DNA from: Chondrus crispus | Lineage: Eukaryota; Rhodophyta; Florideophyceae; Gigartinales; Gigartinaceae | NCBI RefSeq assembly: GCF_000350225.1 | Contig: NW_005179213.1 | Span: forward strand, 40,847-104,846 | DNA length: 64,000 nt | Reading direction: 5' to 3' | Part shown: positions 32,590-44,165 of the stretch, in pieces | How the letters are laid out: the number at the start of each line of letters is the position of its first letter | Numbering within the stretch: position 1 is the stretch's first letter | The notes under the pieces: model-generated | What the model saw: the letters and a program-made list of their open reading frames with translations, nothing else | Told to the model about the DNA's origin: nothing | The model's database searches: none | Made by a program: the position numbers and the translations under genes

Positions 32590-34260
32590 TTGAAGCTTCT
32601 TACACGGCTACGACCTTTTGCGCAAGGCCCCGAGTAAAGCTTGATTGTCCACAAATATGATTATTCTTCTCCCATGATTGGCTGTTGACGGGACGAACCA
32701 TCGTAACGCTAGGATGAGAGCCTTCCCTTCCAGTATGTGTATTAGGAGAGACATTCTCCATTGGTGTCGGATCGCTATATTTCAATTCTGGTCCCCAATC
32801 CAAATATGTTGATCTTCCAATTTTGTTTGACAAAGGCTTAGGGCTTCTTTGGTTCTGCAATAAACAACCCCGCCTCCGGTCAGACTAGCGTCGATACAGA
32901 GGACAAGTTCACTAAAAGGTTTGTTTGTTAAGCGACGTCCGGATTAGCGGCGATAACTGGACCAAGAGACGACGTTCGTTTCGGGCTTCTGAGCTAGCTG
33001 GAACTGCCTGGACGTCTTTAGCCGCCAACTCGTATACTTTCTGCAAGACTGAGAAGAGGGGTCGTCGTAACAGTATGAACCAAGCCCATTTACCGATGAT
33101 ACTCTGCAGTCCTCGAATGGGCCACGATCTTCTCTCCTCGAACTCCTTTGTGTGATGTATCAATTCTTTGATCTTGCTTGCTTTAGGGAACAGATCCCCG
33201 TTATGGTGTACCTCAACCCCTTGAACCTCATTGAAGGTGCCCCTGTTTGGCCAGGATACTTTCTGAGGCTTCGCCGATAGTCCACTTGCTGCCGATTGCT
33301 CCATCACAGCTCTCAGGTATTCCTTGGCTTCTTCTTCATTCGTTCCAAGGGAAAAGTAGTCAGCCACGTAGCCACCAAAGTTGAGCCCCGAAATGACGAT
33401 GGATCGCGTGATCCATCGTGTCATCGGAAGCCTCGCTTTCTCTAGGATTCTTAAGTGCACGTTCTGGGCGATATATACCGAATGGGACCAACCCATTGGC
33501 ATCGAATTTATGACGGGGTAGAGGAACCGTCCTTCGTGGCTCAACCCAGGGAGCCCCAGGTAGGTTCGGAGCCACCCAGGGATTCGCATACGGTGGTATT
33601 GGTTATCCATATCTGATTTGGCAACATACAATCTCTGTCTGTCTGGGAGGTATAACCGTGCTAGATGCCCAGGATTAGGCAGCTTTATCGTTGGAGGCGC
33701 AGCGAAGAAGCTGTTCGCATTTCTTGCATCGATGATTAGCCGCTGCTGTTCCTTGTCGCTTTTTGGCAAGGCAAAGAACCCATTTAGTACCTTTGGACGC
33801 CTTTTTACCAACTTAATTAGTCCGGCGTCCCTCAGTTTAAAAATGAGGGTCCGGTAGTCGTTATCCCTGATGCCACAGAACGGTTTTGCCGTTCGTCTTA
33901 GAAAGGCGTCTTCATGAAGTATTCGACTCTTGTCGAGGTATGTCTCTTGTAATCCTTCTGGTAGTAATGCAGTGAAGTCTTCCGAAGCCACTAACCCACC
34001 TGCCGGTAACGACACTTTTTCTGGGTTTAGCCAAATCCATGTCCTCAAGTAGTTGTACTCGAAAGCTAGTACCACTGTTTCCACGGCCTCCTCCGCATCG
34101 AAATAATTTCGGCGGTATGAGGCCTTCCCCATGTCTTGCAAGAATGTGCTCGCCAGGCGCTGAAAGACGTTGCCTGATTGCACCAGTAAAGGCACAGGCC
34201 GGGTGCTCCCGGTGTACAGGGAGTTGCTCCCGGTGTACAGGGAGTTTAGCCTACGTACCA
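32590..34260 (-). pseudogene. DIRS-type reverse transcriptase and RNase H
   Basis: A 427-codon frame (34195-32912) carries the RT: FFALPKSDKEQQRLIIDARNAN (motif with catalytic Arg/Asp), KSDMDNQYHRMRIPGWL (first catalytic Asp), PMGWSHSVYIAQ, and GGYVADYF where YxDD is expected. The first Asp of the catalytic pair is Ala. RNase H follows in another frame: CIDASLTGGG, EGKALILALRWF and IFVDNQALLGAL, with all three acidic positions. The RT ORF upstream of 34195 includes a 21-bp in-frame tandem duplication (34205-34246). The Asp to Ala change would abolish polymerase activity if real. Confidence 0.8.
34205..34246. repeat. 21-bp tandem duplication
   Basis: Two perfect copies of a 21-base unit, itself an imperfect palindrome (CTCCC ... 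GGGAG). On the minus strand it duplicates NSLYTGS in frame. Confidence 0.8.
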
Positions 34261-34429
34261 GCCCATTTGTAACCTCGGCGATGGTTTTGCTCCCCTTTCG
34301 GCGTTGCTGTCTTCGTGAACTTCCTCACCCTCCATTCCGTTCCGTGTGTTCGGAACCCCTACACGAAGGGGCAGAACATCCCGCGCGTTCATCGAATATA
34401 AATTAATGTTGTTGTTGTCATTGTTTTTC

Positions 34430-35497
34430 TTAATCATCTCCGTCTCCCTGCTTACGCAGAGCAGACTTAGACTTCGTACTCACAGCTAGTTCTTTGCGCA
34501 ACTTCAATGACTTGTGGAGTTTCCTCCTCATGCTCTCGCTGATCAGTTCCTCCTTATCTTCCTCTAGCTCGCGGGCAGCATCCCAATTCCCGGTCTTATC
34601 TGCCATTACCACTGCCGTTAGCGTTCGGAGGGAAACCTCTACCTCCAGTTCGTTCTTGGCGCGGATCACCCCCATCGAACTTAAAAGGCAGTCAACAATT
34701 TTTGCAAGGGTAGTTGCTTCGCGTCGGTTACGCAATCCTCCAAGTTGTCTTGCTTCCACCCATGCCGACACCGTTGGGTAGTTCGTCAAGGCCTTCAGCA
34801 GCATCGTCTCTCCCTCAAGGCTGTCAACGAATAGCGATTGCCCCGGGAACAGTTGCTCTGCCAACCCGGCCCAGAACCTCGCATTTCCCCGCCTTCTCGC
34901 TGAACCTTGTCGACGTCGCTCGTTTCGATAATCGTCCGAGTCGTCCGAGTCGGATCCTGACGGGGAACCATCTCCGTCTGGTGCGGGCCCGCCACCTATC
35001 GCAGCTCGAAGTTCTTTGAGTAGATCGGGCTTTGCCTGCTTCCTGTTTTTCCTTTGCGAGCTGATTTCAGATTCTGGACGTCCTTCTGAACCTTCTTCCT
35101 TCTTCTGTCATGCCCGCATTCCTCTTAATATCAAAAGGACTTCCTTCATGCTCCCGGTGGGAACATCACTTTTTGCAGGCACCACCTCTTCCACTTCATC
35201 TTCAATCTCAGAATACCCGACCGACTCTAACTCCTCTTCTCCCTCTTCCTCAACTTCCGTTCCCGGGTTGGACCACCCGTCGCTGCGTGTCTTGGCGCGG
35301 ATACCGCTCGTGCAAGCCTCCGCCACCGACTCTGACGGGTACTGTCCTGCATACAGCCCCGACAGCAAATCGTCGGGGCGCCCTTCTTCGGGCACCCCTT
35401 CGTACTCCTTCCGAATGGCCTTTAATAAAGCCTTCTTAATTTTGGCGTGTTTTCCGAGGAAACCTGCAAGGTTTGCCTCCAACGCAGTCCCGACCAT
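34430..35497 (-). pseudogene. Gag-like protein of DIRS element
   Basis: Two minus-strand frames are seen: 35497-35108, acidic with LAGFLGKHAKIKKALLKAIRKEYEG and a Glu-rich tract, and 34864-34430, with helical AEQLFPGQSLFVDSLEGE and a Lys-rich tail (KLHKSLKLRKELAVSTKSK). Between them Arg/Asp-rich low-complexity sequence lies in other frames. Position just upstream of RT and the basic tail suggest gag, but no family motif is recognised, and the parts could include a second small ORF. Confidence 0.4.
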
Positions 35498-36139
35498 CCC
35501 TTGGACATGGTCGGTGAGAGGGCTGCTCCCGACTGAGCTCGAGACTGAAAAGTCCAGTCGTCACCTGACCCCCATACTCGTGTAACAAGGTCTAGGCCTC
35601 GTATTCCCAGCGCCCTTGGTCTACAATCGCTTGCATCCCAATTGCCACTGCGGAACTTTCGCAGTATTTCCTTGTTTCGTACTCTGACCCCTCATAGGCC
35701 GAGTCATATGAGCAGCTCGGTACCCGCGCTTTTCCCTGTTCTGCTGTAACAACAGAGAACAGTGTTCTCTTCCCTTTGACCTGGTGTCAGCTTAATCGTA
35801 GCTGTAATCTGACATATTGTAGCCTACCAAAGCAGAACCCAAACTCATGTGAGCCACGGACGCGAGCCCCATTATAGCCGAAGATGAGGGACTCATCCGC
35901 CGAAGCAGGGAGTATCGCGAAGATAGCGGCTCGTAATATGGCAAGGAACTCACACCACTACGCTACTTTGGCCGTCTCACGACGTTTATGTCCACACCAA
36001 TGGGGGACAGCGAAAGATAGGTACGTTACGATCAAACCTCTGTCAGGCCTATGTTTGTGGTTATAAAGAAAGTATACTTAAAAATTGTGCGCATTTGTGA
36101 GAGGAAACCCTCTCCAGGGATCACAGCCCTGACTTACCC
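35498..36139. other. Spacer, nothing recognised
   Basis: No coding evidence. It should contain the upstream end of the DIRS-like element, but no inverted or split repeat was matched. Confidence 0.35.
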
Positions 36140-36377
36140 TGTTAGCCGGATTATTACTAATCCGCCCAGTCGACACCACGTGGAGGTGGGGTAAGAATTT
36201 AGTCGACCAACACAACCAGGCGTCTAGCTTTGTCTTCGTCATGATGGCCATAGTCAGCCATACGTTTCCACGTAACACACGCACACACTCTGCTCGTCAT
36301 GCGACGGCGGAGTCTGCCTCTTAGGGCGATCCGTCTTCGAGCGGACAATAAACGAGGTATCGTTCCTTGCACCACAG
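36140..36377 (+). repeat. 5' LTR of plus-strand copia element
   Basis: The block begins TGTTAGCCGG and ends GCACCACA, with an AATAAA signal near its end. It is followed at once by GGTTATGGACCCGAC, which fits a primer-binding site of the initiator-tRNA half-molecule type. No second copy is in the window because the element is truncated, so the boundaries are inferred. Confidence 0.5.
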
Positions 36378-36690
36378 GTTATGGACCCGACATCGCAACC
36401 GCTGCAACATGATCACCCCTTCCACCACGACGCCCCCAACGTCACCACCACCACCAAACTCACAACTTACCCGCACCCACCGACCGACAAGACAAAACCC
36501 CAGATCTCGAGTACCGACCCCCGCCTCCGCTGCCCAGCGTCGAAGGCCCCAACTCAGATACGCCTCCACAACACAGTGTTGAGTGCGAAACAACCCCTCC
36601 CACCACACCCCAACTCTCGTCCCCCATCAACCCCTTGAGTGCAAAGAATCCCCTCCCGCTGCCTCACGCCCCGACCAAACACCAACCGCA

Positions 36691-38562
36691 ATGGCTCAGG
36701 CAGGCCGATCCCCTTCTGACGAAGGAAAACTCATCGGAAAACTACCCATCTTGCTTCCAAACGGAAACAATTACCACATATGGTACCAAACAATCCAAGA
36801 CATCTTCGTAATCAACAACATGGAGAACATCCTAAACCCTCATGCCTCACCGCCAGCACCAGGAGATCCACTCTACATAAATCACCGCCGGAACTCTGCC
36901 TACCTCCGCATGGCGATAGTGAGCAGTCTCCCACAAGAAATCTCTCCCGCTATCGATTTGGAGCTCAACACCTCCCCACTGCAGCTCACCGAAGCAATCA
37001 AGAACCACTTCACGGAGTCCACGTCCATCGCTCACACGATCCTCCGCCAGGAAGCGCAAAGAACAAAATCAGCCATGACCGACTCCCTCGACACTTACCT
37101 CCAAACACACAGAAATATACGCCTACGAATGCGTCTAGCAGACTACCCCCGCATTCAAGAGGACGAATCAACCACCATCGATTTCGTGATCCAAGGACTG
37201 GACATGCACGAAACTTTCAAACACTTCCACGACAGGTGGATCGAAACCGACACAATGCCAACCACAATAAAAAACCTCGAACGCCGTCTCAATTCTGTAC
37301 AAGGCCGTGTCACGGAAAAAGACACCACAACCGCCACAACGCCACAAGGAATCCAGAGTACACCAACATCCCCAAAACCCCCACCACAAAACGAGGAAAA
37401 CACGTCGCTACCTCGGGCGAGGACATGGGCGAGGACGTGCCCAACCCCCGTGGCCCCGCCCATGGACTGCGCACCCGCCCGCATACACATAACCACCCTT
37501 CTACGGTTACATCCTCCCACAGTACCCCACACCATGGTTTCCTCACACCACGGCCAACCTCGCGGTACCCCCCGTCTCAAGCCCCGCCGACCCGAGCGCA
37601 ACCCCCTGCATACCAACATGATCACAGATGACGACCCAACAACCCTGCCCCAAGACACCATGGAACCAATACCCACTCACGGAAACGACGACTGTCATGG
37701 TACGAATTTTGCACTGGACTCTGGCGCCTACCCGCTGCACCTTACCGGCCCCTCATCCAACATGCGCCCGCTTCGAAAAGTCCTGCGAACTAACACGGCC
37801 ACATCCATTACCCCACCAGCCACGCATTCTGGTACACTGCTGATACCGACGACCTTCAATAAGAAAATCTCCGTTCCAGCCATCGCAAACCCCGCAATCA
37901 AGACCAACTTCGTCTCCGTACATGATGTCGCCCGCCAGTGGGGCACTGTAATTTTCACGCCCCACCATGCCACAGTCATCAACACCAAAACAAGCCCCCA
38001 CCACACTGTCGCCACGGCTACGTTCTCCAAAGGCCTGTACTTCATCAACACCCCCAACCCTACTCTACAGGCAAAAGCAGCGCGCACAATAACCACACCA
38101 ACAAGACCCACCGCCAGCGACACCTCCACGAGAAAGACACCCTCCGGTCCCTCCCAACCCACAGTAGGCATCATAAAGCGCACACCTTACGCCTCCCCGA
38201 CCCCACTCTCGCACAGGGAAACACCCATTCGCTTTCAACACGACCCCGCTGTACCCCCATCCCCCCTCCCCCACCCCCAAGTCGAACGCGACTTCTACCA
38301 CTACCACATGATATTCAACCACATACGACCAGCCACACTACAGACAATGGCCAAACGCGGCCTCCTACACACCCTCCCCCCTCCCTTACGAAGAGACCCT
38401 CCAGATCCACATGCCCCAGCTGTGCCGCAGCCAAGCTACAGCCCGCCTCCCACAAACCCGCAACGCACTCATACGGCACAGGAGATGCCTACCGCAGCGG
38501 CATCTGCGGCCCGATCAACCCAGTCTCTCGCCAAGGCAACAAATACATCCTCACTCTCATAG
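36691..38562 (+). pseudogene. Copia gag and protease
   Basis: ATG 36691 is the likely start (MAQAGRSPSDEGK). The capsid region is of the UBN2/copia type: LPNGNNYHIWYQTIQDIF, then LRMRLADYP and a helical ERRLNSVQGRV. The middle is Pro/Thr-rich without a clear CCHC knuckle. The protease active site FALDSGAYPLHL (family LDSGA) lies at about 37708-37743. The frame stays open into a pre-integrase region (HMIFNHIRPATLQTMAKRG), then leaves frame near 38390. Gag and protease look intact up to there, about 570 codons. Confidence 0.75.
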
Positions 38563-39346
38563 ACATGAACTCCGGCTACCTGATCGTCGATTTCCTACCC
38601 ACCTGCAAAGCAACACCACATCGCCTCAACCACATCCTCGGCCTACTCAAGCAGCACCCCGGCGACACACCCAAGCTCCTCCATACAGACAACGCCCGTG
38701 AATATATCTCCACTACGGCAGCCAGGATCTTCCGCCAACACGACACTCGGCACACAACCACAGTCTCGTACACGCCACAAGAAAACAGTATCGCCGAAAG
38801 AATCAATGCCACAATCATGAACGCTGCGAGAGCAGCCCTGCACCACAGCCAATTGCCGGCGTCTCACTTGGAAGATGCCGTACACGACGCGGCATTCAAG
38901 TACAATAATATAATGCACTAAGGAACAGGCCAGACCCCCACCACAATATGGAATAACCATGTCCCACAAGTGCCCCAATTGCTCGTCTTCGGACAGCTCG
39001 GCAGCACACCAGTGCTCGCGAACCGGAACCAAATATCCAAACTAGAATCCAGAGCCAACAAGATCCGCTACTTGTACGCGTCAGACCCACCACACATTGT
39101 CGTCCTCGAGACGAAAACCAGAAGAACAAAACGCATCTGCACTATCAACCCCAGACCATATCACCGCTCACCAGACCCCACTGTGCACAGCACGGCAGCA
39201 TTTAAGGCTTTCTCACCCCACCCCACGCCGATCGAGATCACATCCACCACCCCTGCCCCGCTACACCACGGCCAAGCGAAGCGATACCCAGATGCTCGAG
39301 AGTGGGAAATTGCCCACAACTCCGAACTCGACACCATCGCACAGGA
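38390..39346 (+). pseudogene. Copia integrase and start of RT
   Basis: After a one-base frame change the zinc-binding motif completes as CPSCAAAK. The core has GPINPVSRQGNKYILTLID (first catalytic Asp region), LLHTDNAREYIS (second Asp), TVSYTPQENSIAERINAT (catalytic Glu with the QxxxAER pattern). TAA at 38919-38921 interrupts IMH-stop-GTGQTP, after which the same frame continues through the C-terminal region (VFGQLG, YLYASDPPHIVVLETK) into EIAHNSELDTIAQEG, the linker that opens copia RT. The sequence then switches to unrelated DNA. Confidence 0.8.
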
Positions 39347-39821
39347 AGGTCAAATTTATGTTAAATTTAATAAAAGTAATGATGTGGCTATTTTTGGGGC
39401 CAAAAAATGCTGGATTGTTGCCAGCAATGAACGGTGGTCCGTGCTTCATTGGTTCGCGAGCAGCAAAATTTTTGCCAAATTTTAAACCGTTCTCATTCAG
39501 CACGGGGATGAGGGGCGTGTCTGGTTCCGGGCAGTGACTGAACCAGAATGTTTTGCTCTAGTGCCAGAGTTGTAACAGAAATGTTTTTTGATACCTTGAT
39601 GTAGCAAACTGATGTGCTATTTCGCTCCCTGAAAACGCAGCGCTTGGCCGTGATATCTTTAACCTTCACTTGATCAAACCAGAATAAGCTCATGCTTTCC
39701 TGCGCTAGTGCCAGACGCGTGCTTGGACCCTTCAAGTTTTCCCAATCCATCGGATCTTCTCTCCCCATCCGTTTCACTTTCCTTCCCGACTTTGCTCATC
39801 GTGTGTTCCTACTGAGGCACC
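39347..39821. other. Spacer of unknown origin
   Basis: AT-rich at first (39350-39490), with no gene recognised. It replaces the 3' half of the copia element and precedes the next gene group. Confidence 0.35.
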
Positions 39822-42053
39822 GTGACCCCGCAAAGAAGGTCTGGGAAGAAACCCGCTGCGTCAGAAAATCAGCGAGGCCGCTCATCTGAAAAGTCTAACA
39901 GCCGAGCGCCTGGAGCCCAGGTTCCCGCGGAACGCCGGTCATCCCCTCGTGTTGCGGCCAAAGCTACTCCCGCGGCAGCTACACAGGAAACCCGTCGGGT
40001 TTCAAGTAATACGGTCAGGACGCTCCGAGGCAGTCCGCCATCTGACACGGCTCGCTTCCCGTTCGAAGTCAGGGAAGCGGCCCTTCCGATGCAGCACATT
40101 CGCGTTCGTGCAAGCGCAAGCACGGCACCGGCTCGTCTCCGGGTGAAGACTTTTCCCTTTTGTTCGGGGATGGAGCTCAAGGCGAGGAAGATGAACACCC
40201 AGAACGCAAACGGGCGAAGCGTCGGTTGTTCGAGGTCCATGGACGCGAGCCAGAGGAGGACGTTGACAACATTGTGCAGGCTAGTGCAGCAGAGATGGAC
40301 GAAGTCGCCCAAACTCAAGTTGTGGAAGACGTCATCGTTCCCACGCGTCGTGAGTCCGTGGCAGGTTCCTTGCCGAGTCAGCCACGGGGCTCCAATTTCT
40401 CTCAAGAATTTGAGGAAGACTCTAACCACGGAGTACTTCGCGTCATGCGGGAACTGCATGCTCGTTTGGAGAAGCAGCTTACCATTGAAAAGAGGGAAAT
40501 TATTGGTGCAATCAAGGCTGTATCTTCTCGCATCTCCACTTTAGAGAGGATGTTATCACGCTGCCAGGACGCCGTCAACATTGTTCTTCTGAATTCCGCA
40601 CTGCCGAAGACGGGAAAGCAGCCGAGAAGGCCTCTTTGATCGACCTCCTCAGGCCTATGGAGGACATATTTGGAGGGAAATTCATGTGCATTATCTTTAC
40701 AAGTGCGCGGATAATTTGCACCATGAGAGTTCTTCCTCAGAGAAAGAAAGCGACGGAATCTTTTGAAGGTGAGAGTCGTGACTCACAATCTGAGAAGCTT
40801 CGCTTGGACGTCAATAGTTCCGAAGTGTTGGGGTTCGGACTTTTACTTGTCGAGGTCCTTTTGTGGAAAAGGGACCCAAGCGAGGATAAAACCGAGGAGC
40901 TGCTGGGTACGAAGCAAGCCTGTCAGTATCTGGTGCTGCGAAAGGCTTGGGGAAAGAGCTTGATCGCAAATGCAATGAAAACCCCGAGTATTGGGACGAA
41001 GTCACTCGAAATGGTACATCCGAACATCCGCGGGAAGCTGAAGACCGCTGAGAAACCTTTTTGGCTGAGGCCGGGCTACATAAGAATTATCACAGTCGAG
41101 TCTTTCTTCAACGAAGAATTTGCTTCAACGGCCATCAAGAAGGCCCGGCGTGTGGCTCGGCGTCGAAGCGATAAGATGGGGGAAGATGAGCCAATTGGAT
41201 TCGTCAAGGACGAAGACATTAGGGTTGAGATCGTTCGCCGCGTTTTCAAGATGGGTAATCAGTTTCTGAACAAGTCCAGGGAGCTTCGGCGGAAATCCTT
41301 CTTTCAAAACTTCTCATATGTTTTCCAAAGTGAAATGGGAGTCTCATTCCAGTATGAGAATCCACCCCGCCCGCACATGAACCTCCAAGATATCCCAGAC
41401 GGAACCTGTCGTACTGCTATGAAGTCGGTCGCTGAGGTGAACCCCATGAATGGGATAGCGTGGAAGAAGCTGCTTTCTGAAAGTAAACCCTTCATATTCA
41501 TCGCTACGTATGATGTTGAGACGAAAGACAAGGATGGAAGGAAGGAGACTCGAGAAATTGTTATCCGACTCAATGCCATGCACGTCGCCTTGAAGTTCTT
41601 GGTTGCTTTTACCAGGTGCGGCAGTGATGAAGACCTGCATTCAATATCCAAGGAATCCTTCGTGTGATTTACATGACTGCTGTCCTGTTCCGGGAGGTCA
41701 TGCTGATGAAGGTGATTGAGTCGAGCGGTGCATTTTCTGGAAACGAGCAGATGTTGCATGAAGCGGATAACCAGGATCAACATAATGATTCACGGCGGTC
41801 GCGACTGAGATCGCTCTACTCAAATCTTTTGACTGAAGGACAGGGAGAAAAGCGGGGTGAGCTTCCACAACAACTGTCCAGTATTTTGAAGGAGAAGCTG
41901 GTGATGTCCGTGGATATGTACAACTCTGTGCACGATCCCCCGGTCCGTTCAGGTTCACATCACGAGGATAATGATGATCTGAGCGTGGTGGACGGTGACG
42001 ATGAAATCCAGACGAATCAAGTCGAAGACGATGATGATGTATTCATAGTCTAA
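39822..42053 (+). pseudogene. Unknown gene A-like, broken
   Basis: The reading starts at GTG 39822 (VTPQRRSGKK), which aligns with the start of gene A at 1112 (MAPKSRKSPQ), so ATG has probably mutated to GTG. The basic N-terminus is followed by a frame change near 40.15 kb into LFGDGAQGEEDEHPERKRAKRRLFEVHG and a coiled coil (IIGAIKAVSSRISTLERML). Further frames carry MEDIFGGKF, a 340-codon stretch with FWLRPGYIRIITVESFF and VRRVFKMGNQFL, and a strongly acidic tail (QVEDDDDVFIV) ending at TAA 42053. Gene A also shows LFGEEG and KR patches in the matching place. No function is recognised. The whole looks like one decayed gene of about 740 codons, or one with several introns. Confidence 0.45.
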
Positions 42054-42338
42054 GACTTCGATTTATAAGGGGTCGTATTTCATGTGATAGTGATACATCT
42101 TAGTTCATCGAAGTGATAAATGAGTAAAGCGGGAGACTACTGTAGCATGAATGAATTGAGTTTAGTTAAAAAGGTCCAGAAATTTGGCAACATTGATGAA
42201 TTGCTTCACATGCGCAGAGACTTTGATAGAGAGGAAAGGGATGTGCACTTGAAGTACTCCTAGTACGTCGCTGCGATTTACATCAGCAAATATAGATTTA
42301 CAAGGACTGAATTGAAGATTCCATCGCAGGTAGAACGA

Positions 42339-43657
42339 CTACTTCCGGTCAGATGGTCCGCTGACCACGTTTTCAGCACCCATTACCTTGGAAATGCGTT
42401 CTTGGAAGTGGAGCTCAGATAGTCTTATGGATTCCAGTGGATGGGAGTAGGTCTTCTCTATGGAATCCCAAGTGCAATCCCGACGAAATACAACGTGCCG
42501 TTGTTCATCCTCGTCATCCCTCATAACAGCAAACGAATCTCCAATTGTCATATAGCACGGGTCAGAAAGATATTTGGTGTTGGGACCAGCCATACAGCCT
42601 ATCACTCTAGCAGACACGCAATTGTCGGTACCTTTTTCCAGCCTCTTTGCGATGATCAGGTCTCTGACAATTTGCGGTGATGCTGGTCCGAGTGCTTCTG
42701 ACAGGTCTAAGAAGCTCCTGAAGTATATACTCGTCTCCTTCACAACTGATTTCCTGCACATATAATCTTCCGGAAGAATAGAAACCTTTGTTCGTAGCTG
42801 AGCTTTGACTCTTTCGGATATGGAATCAAACTGGAGCAATGTGCAGTCTGCTCGCGCCTTATATGAGTCTTGCACAAACCATTTCGTCCCACGAGTCATT
42901 TCACCCGGGGTAGAACGTGTCGGCGTCTTGAGTAACCAATGCTCTAGACGCAACGATATAAATTTAAGAGGAATATTGGAGCCCCCAGCAGAAGTGAGGA
43001 GCGAGTTCTGAGTCCATAGCGCAGTCGTAATAGAGGATTGCTGTCCTTTCACTACTTCCCCAAGGTACTGAAGGCGTCTGGAAAGGGCATTTACCTCCCG
43101 TGTATCTTTGATTGTCTTCTGGTCAAGTGACACATTCGTCGTATGGTTGAGCTTCCTGCATTTTCTACCATGGAACTACCTGGAGCATAGTCGACATCAT
43201 CTACATCCATCGCTCCGCTTGCCATGCTTGAGCTTGCGCTGATATCCAATCGCACGGATGTATCTTTGAGTCTCCAGCTAAACTTTTGTCCATCTTGTAC
43301 AAACTCGTTTCCCGCCTTGAAAGTCACCTTGCTTTTACATGCCTTGAATATAAACGCAGCCTTGTATTCAATAGTCCCCTTGAGCACCTCTCCTCGATCG
43401 TCATGAAGGTAGTTGAGACTAGTGGCTGTTGCTGGGAACCATGCCTTACTTTCTTCTTCATTCTCCAAAGTATAGTAGACCTCTATATCACTCCCGAATT
43501 GGAGGCCATTGCAAAGATCTGATACCATTATCAACTGGTGGATGGTATCGTCCTCTGTTAGTTTCCCTTGGAAAATGATACTTGACAAATTTGTTTGAAA
43601 TATATACCGAAGACTAAAGAGTTGGGGTAACCATTCGAACGTAGTCAGTATATACAT
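42339..43657 (-). pseudogene. Unknown protein, two overlapping frames
   Basis: A 188-codon frame (43657-43091) has KAWFPATATSLNYL, VLKGTIEYKAAFIF and KVTFKAGNEFV, a strand-rich pattern that recalls small beta-barrel reader folds (Tudor or BAH), but this is a guess. It ends with acidic MDVDDVDYAPG. A 264-codon frame (43133-42339) follows after a one-base change: ALSRRLQYLGEVVKGQQS (helical), LLKTPTRSTPGEMTRGTKWFV, LLQFDSISERVKAQLR, and ISKVMGAENV at the end. No catalytic motif is seen. It converges with the gene A-like pseudogene and lies in the same group as the oxygenase gene. Confidence 0.4.
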
Positions 43658-43798
43658 ATATATATCATTAATGTGAAATCACCATTTTTGTAACGGTCAC
43701 ATTTATGGATCACAGCTATGCTCAGAGTCTAAGTCCCATCGGACTTGCACGTGCACTTTTCCAGTAGGGCATGGGCTACAAATCTACCTACATCTTCC

Positions 43799-44066
43799 AG
43801 TCCATAATGCTTTGCCAGTCAGTCATGTGTCATTGAATAACTGTCCTTTTAATCGTAGTTGCCACAGTCCGAAATGCTTTGACAGTAACGCAGGTGTCAT
43901 TGTATGACTGTTCTTTTAATCACAGTTGCCACAGTCCGAAATGCTTTGACAGTAACTCAGGTGTCATGGAATGACTGTTCTTTTAATCACAGTTGCCACA
44001 GTCCGGAAGGCTTTGACTGTAACTCATGTCCCACTGAACGATTGTTCTTTTAATCATAGTTGCCAC
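43799..44066. repeat. 67-bp tandem repeat, four copies
   Basis: The anchor TTTTAATC(A/G)(C/T)AGTTGCCACA recurs at exactly 67-base spacing (about 43848, 43915, 43982, 44049). The units differ at several bases and the first is the most diverged. It lies just downstream of the oxygenase gene. Confidence 0.85.
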
Positions 44067-44165
44067 ACTGGTAAGTGCAACAGGCCTATGGTAAAATTGA
44101 AAGTGAGGGGTAAAGGACGGATTCCTGTGAACTGAGTCCAGCAGCTTCTGTCCTCTAGGAACGAA

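Larger units (their letters stand above)
31527..35497 (-). mobile_element. DIRS-like retroelement (tyrosine recombinase type), decayed
   Basis: On the minus strand the order is gag-like, RT/RNase H, tyrosine recombinase. The presence of a tyrosine recombinase in place of a DDE integrase is the hallmark of the DIRS order. Terminal repeats of the split-direct or inverted type were not found. The copy is broken by frameshifts. Confidence 0.7.
36378..39346 (+). mobile_element. Ty1/copia element, 3'-truncated, C/A-rich
   Basis: LTR, primer site, gag, protease and integrase follow in copia order. Similarity stops at 39346, near the N-terminal end of RT (EIAHNSELDTIAQEG). The rest of pol and the 3' LTR are absent. 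The sense strand is extremely rich in C and A and poor in G and T, unlike every other element here except the recombinase-helicase gene. Confidence 0.75.

Noticed and set aside
43799-44066. CRISPR array at the tandem repeats
   Set aside because: The units are contiguous 67-bp tandem copies with no unique spacers, and the genome is eukaryotic.
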